From assembly GCA_022495995.1 (NCBI GenBank), contig JAFEMH010002556.1, positions 62,001-126,000 on the forward strand: DNA of 64,000 nt, in the 5' to 3' direction. Both the position numbers and the translations under genes were made by a program. This document shows positions 23,041-64,000 of this stretch, piece after piece. The DNA is from Adenophora triphylla var. japonica. Its lineage: Eukaryota > Streptophyta > Magnoliopsida > Asterales > Campanulaceae. Under the pieces are notes generated by a model that was not told the DNA's origin, made no database searches, and saw only the letters and a program-made list of their open reading frames with translations. Within the stretch, counting starts at the first letter, position 1. Each line of letters opens with the position of its first letter.

Positions 23041-23566
23041 TTTGTAATAATATTTAGTATTTTTATTTGAATTAGTTGAAGTTGCCAAATTTTGTAAGCA
23101 ACTAGTTGGTAACTGTTTTTTTTTTTTGTATCTGCACAAATAAATGTGGTATGTTTAGTGTGTTTGTTTATTCATCATCACATGCATGCTAACACACTAA
23201 CCAAAACATAATTACTGAGATCAATAATTAAAGGTTGTTTTAATGAATTAATGAGGTATTTTCGGACAGCTGCTTGGGGTGTTTTTAATAAATGGCCTTA
23301 ACTGAAAATGAATGTAGTCCATATTTTGTCTACATGCATGTTTTGGCGGGAAAAGGTGGGTGTGCTGAAGTGCTTTGCACTTCAGCTTTTATTTAGTTAT
23401 AGATTACTTAAAATGAAGAAATAGAAGTGTGATGGAGAATATGTAGAGAAAAAGAGAGTTGTAGGTTGTTTGCAAAAATGTATCAATATTAGACTCTATT
23501 TATAGATAAAAAAAAAATTATGACTTTTGATATATTTTTTATTTTATGCGAAAAACTTGTAAAAAA

Positions 23567-23599
23567 CGCGTTTTTTGTTAAGCTTAACAAAAAACGTGC
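23567..23599. repeat. Near-perfect inverted repeat
   Basis: The arms GCGTTTTTTGTTAA and TTAACAAAAAACGTGC meet at an AAGCTT centre. The palindrome is short and its function is unknown. Confidence 0.8.
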
Positions 23600-23631
23600 T
23601 TTTAGAACCCGTCGTTCTTTCGCCTCACAAC

Positions 23632-23632
<1 letters not shown>

Positions 23633-23695
<63 letters not shown>
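23633..23695. repeat. (CT)n microsatellite
   Basis: About 63 bp of uninterrupted CT dinucleotides. Open frames across it encode only Ser-Leu repeats. Confidence 0.97.
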
Positions 23696-23697
<2 letters not shown>

Positions 23698-23699
23698 TC

Positions 23700-24150
23700 T
23701 CTCACTAGACGCAAACACCAGACCCTCCCTCTAAATCGCCTTCTTCCCCACCAGATCCCTCTCTACCCAAAACGCCATTCATCTCTCAACCAAACAACAA
23801 CCCAATTTCTTCTCTGTAATTAATTAACTAAGCATTTTTGTTCCAGGTACAAGGTCTTTCCTCGCCGTCGCCCTCCCCTCCTTCCGATCCTTTGCTTGTT
23901 CATCTTTTCCCCACCTACCAAAAAGAAAGAAAGAAAAGAAAATCCATCAGTGGTAATGTTCCTGTTTCAAAATCAGGTCAGCACCTTGTTCAGATTTCAT
24001 TCCCACTCCCGCATCTCCTTCCCTCCTGTAATTGTTGCTCTATTATTGTTTAGAATTACGAGCTTCCACTTGAGATGGCAACGAATGTGGATTTTGGAGC
24101 AAACCGATTTTGAGGAATGAAATTGGAACTGCCGAGAAGTTGATTTGGGC
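23700..24150 (+). other. Pyrimidine-rich leader-like DNA, no gene identified
   Basis: The composition is C/T-rich with a TTCCAG acceptor-like site near 23846. Short overlapping frames occur, but none shows family motifs. It could be a captured 5' UTR. Confidence 0.35.
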
Positions 24151-24159
24151 ATATTGCCA

Positions 24160-24705
24160 GCCTCTGTCTATTTAATTACCAGTGTATATGTTTTTTAATG
24201 CCAGTATATGTATTTGAGTACCAGTTTGGGCATTTGCTGTTGGGGGATTTGATGTGCCAGTGCTAGGGATTTGATATGCCAGTGTTAGTGTAAATTAATG
24301 CCAGTGTATATGTGTTTTTGAGTGCCAGTTCATGTGTTTTGAGTGCCAGTGCATGTATTTTTGAGTGCCAGCAAAAAAGAGTACCAGTGCATGTGTTTTG
24401 GAGTGCCAGTGCATGTGTTTTTGGAGTGCCAGTGCATGTGTTTATGAGTGCCAGCAAAAAAGAGTACCAGTGTTTGGTGTAAAAAAGTGCCAACACATGT
24501 ACTGGCACTTATTGATACTACAACGGGCACTTTTATAAGTGCCAGTATCAATGTTAAAAAGTGCCAGTGAGTACACTGGCAATTTTTAACATTAACACTG
24601 GCACTTGAGAAAAGTGCCAGTTTCATGTTTATAAAATGTCAGTATGAAATCACTGGTCATTTGTAATATCAACACTGGCATTTATCATGATTGCCAGTAA
24701 TTACG
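24160..24705. repeat. TGCCAGT minisatellite with inverted half
   Basis: About two dozen copies of TGCCAGT or TACCAGT occur at 20-25 bp spacing, often as GAGTGCCAGTGCATGTGTTT. From about 24495 the inverse word ACTGGCA alternates with TGCCAGT, so hairpins such as AAAAGTGCCAGT/CACTGGCAATTTTT can form. Dense short subterminal repeats in both orientations are a habit of CACTA-type transposons, but no clear CACTA terminus is found. Function is unknown. Confidence 0.85.
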
Positions 24706-25158
24706 AAAATGTCACCGTTTGTTTTGAATAATAATGTCCAGCGCTTTGGAAAAACACGTTTTTCCTTATCTTAAGAAAAAACTAGTTTTTATAAGACCAA
24801 CTCTTATTTTATATAATTATATAAAATATATTAATTTTAAATATATATTTATATAAATACATGTTACCCAATTATTGGGGGACATGTGTGCACTTTTTGG
24901 TGACCAACTTGGGCCAATGGCCGCCCAGCAGCCCATGTTGTGATTTTTCATATTTTTTTTGTTTTTCTTGTTTTATTCTATGACCCATGTTGGAAGGTCA
25001 CTAATGCGGTAGTCTTAATTAATCAATTTCTTATGGTCAAGGTTGATTAAGAAAATAAATTGTTGTTGATTGATTGATACTAATAATAAGGATATTAACA
25101 AGTAGACTGAGTGATTAGCACTAATTTCGACCCAAAGGCTACCCGTTGACCTACAAAA
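24706..25158 (+). promoter_or_regulatory. Upstream region of the Gag-domain exon, possible promoter
   Basis: TATA-like AT-rich text (TATATATTTATATAAATAC, about 24842-24860) lies some 300 bp before the ATG at 25159. The ATG context CAAAAATGGCT is good for plants. No conserved cis element is certain. Confidence 0.35.
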
Positions 25159-55691
<30,533 letters not shown>

Positions 55692-56070
55692 GAAAGAAAG
55701 ATTCGATCGAGCAGGATATCAGAAGGTGCTTTAATCATATAATTCCCAGTGTGGATGAAACACATTTGTTTAGTTTTTCAGATGATGTCTTAGTTTCTAG
55801 GAAGCATATTCAGTGGGTGAAACATGGATTCTTAATGTTTTCAGACTCATACATTGTCAATGTAAATTGCTTGGAAAATATATTTGGTGATTGTGATTCT
55901 CTTGTAACTATTGGAAGTTGGTATCTTAAATCCTTAATTGGAAATTAAATTTATAGTTGTAGGTAATTCCTTTTTGGCTCTTTGATTCTTACCTTGAATT
56001 CCTTGTTTGTAAAAGGATACATTGTTTGTTATTTCATGCTCCCTCCACCCCATTACAAGTATTTTTGCAG
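55692..56070 (+). other. 3' region of the ankyrin-PGG gene
   Basis: An overlapping frame to 55948 shows no family motif and is probably 3' UTR. A Stowaway-like end GCTCCCTCCACCCC at about 56039 stops directly before the next exon copy. No AATAAA signal is certain. Confidence 0.4.
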
Positions 56071-56430
56071 TTTGTCAAAGATTTCATTTGATGCTTTGGG
56101 ATGTCATACAAGGATTTGGTGAGTGTGAAATGGGAATTTGACTTTCAGCATAGAGAATTCTTTAAATTTAAAATAGTTATCTCATTCACTATTGGTACTT
56201 CTCTTTCCTTTTTGTAGTGCCACGAATCAAGAGCATTCATCATAAGAAATTGGTTCTCCAGCAAGCTGTTCAACTTGTTAAATGCTTGTGTGAGGGTGTA
56301 AAATCCTTGCTTGTTGAGAGCGCTTATCTTGAGCGCACTTGTGAACCAGTCACCAAGGTAGCAAGTTGAGGAGTCTTTGAGGTGGTTGAAGAGATAGTGG
56401 ATACACTCTCCTATCTCTAGTGTATTAAAC
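56071..56430 (+). pseudogene. Partial duplicate of E10-E11
   Basis: Bases 56071-56118 repeat E10 and 56218-56420 repeat the first half of E11 with their splice sites. An in-frame TGA occurs at about 56367 (AAGTTGAGG for AAGTTTAGG), and the copy stops matching after ATAGTGGATAC. It lacks the PGG exon and is non-functional. Confidence 0.85.
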
Positions 56431-57244
56431 ATACCCACCTTTAAAATTGTTTTATAATTAATGGGTGTGTATATATATTGGGGATGAAAATAACTGTCTC
56501 GTAGGTTTAATTTTGCATGCAGAGTCACATATTCAATTACACTTTGCATCGTTCGCTCTCTCCGATACATGGAACCCTTCTTCATCTATATCCACGACTC
56601 TTCCTCCAAAGTCCCAATTCTTCTCACTTCTCCTCTACTTAGCAATTCTGACTCTTTCCCTACTTATGTAGTCTCCTCTCATCCCAACGGCGACTTCAAT
56701 TCCGATCAAGTTGCAAACGCTTTCCTCTTCAAGTCAATATTGGATCGACAAAGATTGAAATGTTTTTGGGGATTTGAACAAAAACTCGGGTGAGGAGAAT
56801 GTTTTTGGGGATTTGGATTGCGTTCCAAGGAAAACTAGGACGTAACCGACCCCGATTCTGGGACGTGCAATCCGGGATGTGGGACGAGGGGGAAGTAGAG
56901 TTCCCGGTAACCCAAATAAATGTTACATTTCTAAAAAAGAATACTCCATCCGTTCCACTCGAAAGTTAAAAATTTCTCAAAAGATTGTCCATCCGAAAGT
57001 TCAAAATCCTAAAATTGAAAGTTTTCATTACTTTTTTATTTATGAGTCTCACGTGTCATACTCACAATGACAGAATACTTTTAATGTAATTTTACCATAA
57101 TACAAGCATTATCTTCTCAACTCACATCATTCTCCAGCCTTCCATATGAGTAATCAGTTGACTATCCGACCAAAGAATCCCAACGACCTGACCGGTAGAC
57201 ACACGCCTATGTATATGGGTGCAAGTGCAGCCACTGATTAAATA
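56431..57244. other. Spacer with short frames and one Stowaway-like end
   Basis: A lone CTCCATCCGTTCCACTCG terminus is at about 56944. Frames at 56465-56793 show no known motif. Nothing firm is recognised. Confidence 0.4.
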
Positions 57245-57312
57245 GTTTGTGTAGTTCAGCGGGTAAAGAGCAAGGTTTTTATCCTTAGGGTTGTGGGTTT
57301 GAGTTACACAAC
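57245..57312 (+). tRNA. tRNA-Lys-like pseudogene or tRNA-derived SINE head
   Basis: TAGTTCAGCGGGTAAAGAGC resembles a tRNA D-arm (A box), CAAGG/CCTTA with loop TTTTTAT an anticodon arm reading UUU, and GTGGGTTTGAGTTACAC a T-arm (B box). The ends TTTGTG and CACAAC partly pair. There are changes at conserved bases (TTTGAG for TTCGAG) and no CCA or 7 bp acceptor stem. A T-run follows. Confidence 0.5.
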
Positions 57313-58212
57313 TTTTTTTTTTCACAATTTACATTTTGAAATTAAATGGTGTAATTTGTACATCCGCTTAAAATATATTGGGTCCGCCACTGCACAGTTG
57401 TCATAATATGTTTGATAACCTTTCTGTTTGTCCAAGTGCAAATTACAGGAGTGCCAGAATATGTTTGATCCTTAAGGATCTCAGGTGAGGAACTTTTCAC
57501 TTTTCAACCATAAAATAAGTGTCCTAGTGTGAATTACTCACAAGATTCTGCAGTTCATATTTTGTGGATCTGGGCCGGTGCAGAGCAGTCCAGTCCAACT
57601 GCAAAGAGGGTCGGCTGCATCAACGACTGAGATTTGATATAAGTAGCATGGACGCTGTTTGTGGAGTAGCTCGGAGATCAGAATGACAATTTTGCCCTCA
57701 ATGAAGATCTTGAACAGCGAGATGCAATGCCCATCGAACTGCTATGTACTTCAATTGCACTAGCCCCAAATGCCACAAATCCTGTGTTGGTCTCAAATCC
57801 CATATTGTTGGCTAATATTTGCTAGAACCAGAAACATTACCTTTGGTAGGAAGAGCTATAGACCCTCTTAAAGCTGAACAGATAAAACCAAAAGATTATG
57901 AATATATGGAGTCAATCTTTTCTTTCTCTACTAAATCTTAAATACACAAACTAAAATCAGTATAATCACATGAAAGTGGATTGTGCTGCAGTCTCCTATG
58001 TAGCTAATTTGCTCTATACCTTCCATCCCAAAGAATTTTCAGGAAAACCGGGCGATTCTTGGCTTATACAAGTGAATTAACTACAAAATTGAAAGAAACA
58101 GAAAAAATGGAAACTTTACAGATTGTGGCAAGACCTGAAAACACTTGAAAAGTCATTAATGGGGTTGAGAGATTCAAAGGCGGGGACCACCGGACTGCAA
58201 TACCAATCTTTA
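57313..58212. other. Region 3' of the RABH1 gene
   Basis: GGGTCCGCCACTG at about 57380 is the inverse of a typical hAT-like CAGTGGCGGA end without a visible partner. Part of the stretch up to 58212 should be the 3' UTR of the minus-strand RABH1 gene. No other gene is supported. Confidence 0.4.
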
Positions 58213-61417
<3,205 letters not shown>

Positions 61418-61654
61418 TTTATGTTAGTATGAAGGAACTTTGAGAAATAATTTTGGGTTAATTTAATTATCCTAATAATTATTTTTTATTGATAGTATTT
61501 ATAATGATGTATCAATAGCAAGTTTTATATTTTTATTAGCATAATCAAATTAACCTAATATTATTGCTCAAAGTTCCTTCTTACTATTATAAAAAAAGTG
61601 TGACATTTATTCTGGAACAAAAGGAGTATTTATTTTCTTCGGTATTCATTTTCT

Positions 61655-61850
61655 TCAGGCATTACGAAATCTAAAGTTACTTCCAAAGTTAGAGCATTTG
61701 TTTGGACCTTTGTTCTTAATAAGCTTAAAACCAGAAATGGTTTGCAAGTGTATCAAATCAATAAGGGAGTCTCCTGATTTGATGTTATGTGTGATTGTCC
61801 CCTAACCTTCGGAATAATCTGTTTGGGGTGCTAAGGGAGTGATTAAGTAT
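61655..61850 (+). mobile_element. LINE-type zinc-binding reverse transcriptase fragment
   Basis: The translation LKVTSKVRAFVWTFVLNKLK and TRNGLQ, then VMCDCP, matches the zf-RVT end of plant LINEs (PxKVKAFVW..LNKL.T...L, C..C). It is short, without the rest of the reverse transcriptase. Confidence 0.65.
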
Positions 61851-61957
61851 GTCCTGTTTCTATATCTATGCCTACCCTCCTTGAGTGAAAGGATAATTGT
61901 TCTAATTCAAAGTTCTCATTTTTATTATTGCAACTCATTTTTTTTATGTTTCTGTAG

Positions 61958-63250
61958 TTCCTAAAATCAAAGACCTTGGTCAAAAGAAATTTGTTCATTG
62001 TCAAGCTGTCCAACTGGTTAAATGCTTGTGTGAAGGTATAAGATCGACAAAGGATCATAAAGGTTATTGTAACTGCACCTATGAACCAATCACCAAGGCA
62101 GCAAGCTTAGGCATCGTGGAGGCTGTGGAAGGGATTGAGACATACTTCCCGTTGCATTTTGGTCCTATAACAATAGACACCATTTTATAACTCAATTAGC
62201 AGTTACCAATCGTAGTGAAAGAGTTTATAAACTAGTATATCAGATGAATGATTACCAGTAATATAATCCCTCCATTCCTTTTTATTTGTCTTTTTAGGAG
62301 AAACTTTTTGTTCCTAAATATTTGTCACTTTAGCTCTTTTTTGTTTAAATGGTCAAAAATTTCCTTATCATTAATGCATTAGTTTATTTACTTATGTAAG
62401 AATGTATAATATTTAAGATGAAAGAGAAAGGTTAAAAACTGGAATTGGAAGAGTAATTAATGAATTTCTTGGTTTGTGAGATTTTGTACCTTGTTTCTGG
62501 TGCAGCAATAACATTATAAATGCACAGAGTTACAATGGTTTAAGGTAACATTTTAATTTTCCAATACGTATTTTCTCCATTCGACGACTATGAAGTTGAG
62601 TTATATACTCTCACCATCCCGGAAAGTTTGTCCCACATTGACTTTTATGGTCAACTCAATCGAACTTTGACCATAATTTTATGAAAACCTATTTATTCCT
62701 ATGCAATTCTAAAAATTGATATCGATAGTATTCCTAATAGTGAATCAATAACAATTTTAAGATTTGAATAGGGATAGCTAGGTTTTCATAAAGTTATAGT
62801 CAAAGTTTATTGTGTTGACCATTAAAGTCAAAGTGGGTCAAGCTTTCTGGGGCGAAGGGAGTATACATTTATATTTATGTATATAATTGAATGTATAAAA
62901 AGTGGAGAAGTTAAATCCAGCATGCTTGGATTTGGAAATGGTGAACTCTTCCGTAGAGACACCTGTAATGGTTTTCACGAGAGAGCACAAACAGTTAGTG
63001 ATAGAAGAAGAGAAATCGATGAACGACACATCAAACTCGTGTGCAATTGCAGCATCGCTCATCATCACAATGGTCTTTGTAGCAGCAATTACTGTGCCAG
63101 ATGGCAACCAAGGGATACTGGTCTCCCTATTTTCAACAACAGAGAACCTGCGTTTTTACTATTTGCAGCACCGGAAGCAATCTCTCTATTCACTTCCTCG
63201 ACTTCCTTGTTGATGTTCTTGTCAATACTGATAGCCCGTTATGCTGAGTA
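61958..63250 (+). pseudogene. Ankyrin-PGG pseudogene B (E11- and E12-like exons)
   Basis: A TCTGTAG acceptor at 61957 starts VPKIKDLGQKKFVHCQAVQL and continues through ITKAASLGIVEAVEGIETYF before a frame break near 62150. Relics of LVSGAA..LQWF occur at about 62490-62540. A PGG exon copy at about 62905-63250 reads FTREHKQLVIEEEKSMNDTS and TMVFVAAITVPDG, then shifts frame and ends before helices 3 and 4. PGG is changed to PDG. It cannot make a full protein. Confidence 0.85.
62608..62861. mobile_element. Stowaway-like MITE
   Basis: CTCTCACCATCCCGGAAAG and inverse-like CTTTCTGGGGCGAAGGGAG lie in TA flanks; 254 bp. It lies in the intron before the PGG-like exon of pseudogene B. Confidence 0.88.
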
Positions 63251-63640
63251 AGGCGTGTAGAAAATCATGCTCAGCATAACGGACAATCAAGATGGACAAG
63301 AACATCAACAAGGAAGTTGTGGAAGTGAATAGAGATATTGCATCCGAGCATCCGTTACTGCAAACAGTAAAAATGCAGGTTCTCCATTGTTGAAAATAGG
63401 GAGACCACTATCCCCAAGATTGCAACCTGGCACAGTGATTGCTGCTGCAAACACCATTGTGATTATAGGAGTTGCGGCAATTGTACATGAGTTTGATGTG
63501 TCTTTCATCCATTTCTCTCCTTCTAACACTAATTGTTTGTACTCTCTTGTGAAAACCATACCATGAGTATCACCGGAAGAGTTCACCATTTTTTAGCGTG
63601 GTGAATTTATGTTCTATTATTCTCCAAGTCAATACAATTA
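62890..63640. repeat. Inverted duplication centred near 63255
   Basis: The plus arm ends ATAGCCCGTTATGCTGA (about 63231-63247) and the minus arm begins CTCAGCATAACGGACAATC (about 63269). PGG-exon text is mirrored on both sides, so the pair could form a long hairpin RNA if transcribed across the centre. Confidence 0.82.
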
Positions 63641-64000
63641 TATATCTAACACTTAACTTCATAGATGTCCAATGTAGAAAATAGTATTAGAAAATTAAAA
63701 GACTTTAATGTTACCTTAAACCATTGTAACTCTATTAGCATTTGCAATGCTGCACCAGAAACAAGGTTGAGATTGTGTGGTGGCGCCAATTACCCGGCTA
63801 AGTGCAACATATTATTCCCTAAGTCATTAGTGAGTCATGTAATGTATTGTTAATAACCATTCATCCGATAGACTAGGTTAAAAACTTATTCACTTCGATT
63901 GATAATTGCTAATTGAGTTCTATTATGTTGTCTATTATTAAAGGACCAAAATGCAACGGGAAGTATATCGACAATCCCTTCAACAGCCTCCACGATGCCT
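63262..64000 (-). pseudogene. Ankyrin-PGG pseudogene B', inverted copy, continues past the window
   Basis: On the minus strand a PGG exon at 63589-63270 reads MVNSSGDTHGMVFTREYKQL and ITMVFAAAITVPGCN with a frameshift after NGEPAFLLFAV. Further right, about 63700-63800 matches the end of an E11-like exon (LHLAG.., LVSGAALQM region, LQWFK) and 63950-64000 the GIVEAVEGIVDILP part. It is the mirror image of pseudogene B. Confidence 0.8.

Noticed and set aside
23520..23823. Open frames with Ser-Leu repeats
   Set aside because: They run through the CT microsatellite and have no family motif.
24520..24535. CACTA-type terminus in ATACTACAACGGGC
   Set aside because: It lacks the initial C, has no partner end and no 3 bp duplication.
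24263..24626. Minus-strand frames rich in His-Ala-Leu-Thr repeats
   Set aside because: They are translations of the TGCCAGT minisatellite.

Overview
This is plant nuclear DNA, very probably from a eudicot. The sequence shows spliced genes with GT-AG introns, Ty1/copia and Ty3/gypsy LTR retrotransposons, many Stowaway-type MITEs (termini close to CTCCCTCCGTCCC, flanked by TA), hAT, Mutator-like and Helitron remnants, L1-type LINE pieces and a transferred plastid fragment. I cannot name the species. Most of the window is repeats; the genes are islands.

Layout. 1-4699: a decayed Ty1/copia element whose left end lies outside the window. 4701-9336: a copy (A) of a segment that recurs at 60638-61400 (copy B) and carries an exon of a RABH1/Rab6-type GTPase; copy A is interrupted by a complete 3.8 kb gag-only LTR element (5338-9121, TSD ATATT). 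9303-10250: a MITE relic and a minus-strand Helitron end with its helicase C-terminus. 10450-20900: a promoter-like block, a ~200 bp tandem repeat split by an 8.6 kb LARD-like Ty3/gypsy derivative with 2.58 kb LTRs (11402-19963, TSD TGAAC), then an oxidoreductase-like exon. 21.4-25.1 kb: MITEs and several simple or tandem repeats. 26558-32986: a Mutator-like element with palindromic arms, holding a nested minus-strand Ty3/gypsy element (27098-32548, TSD AATGG). 35620-41223: a plus-strand Ty3/gypsy element with a still open pol.

The main gene is on the plus strand and ends at 55691. I can chain twelve exons (25159 to 55691) whose splice phases all fit and whose lengths sum to 3432 bp, that is 1143 codons plus a stop. 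The predicted protein has copia-type Gag N-terminal domains encoded by separate phase-1 exons (E1, E3, E4, and a truncated E2), two 19-codon mini-exons (E5, E6) that are internally deleted copies of E4, then ankyrin repeats and a four-helix PGG domain of the ACD6/ITN1 type. Each Gag exon is symmetrical in phase, so duplication keeps the frame. The joining of E1 and E2 to the rest is less certain than E3-E12. The very long introns hold the transposons described above.

Downstream lie a broken partial copy of this gene (56071-56430), the last five exons of a minus-strand RABH1/Rab6 gene (58213-61118; exons for about 39 N-terminal residues are not visible), and an inverted pair of PGG/ankyrin pseudogenes (61958-64000). 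Most ACD6/ITN1-like proteins act at membranes in defence or stress signalling; that role is family knowledge, not something shown by this sequence.
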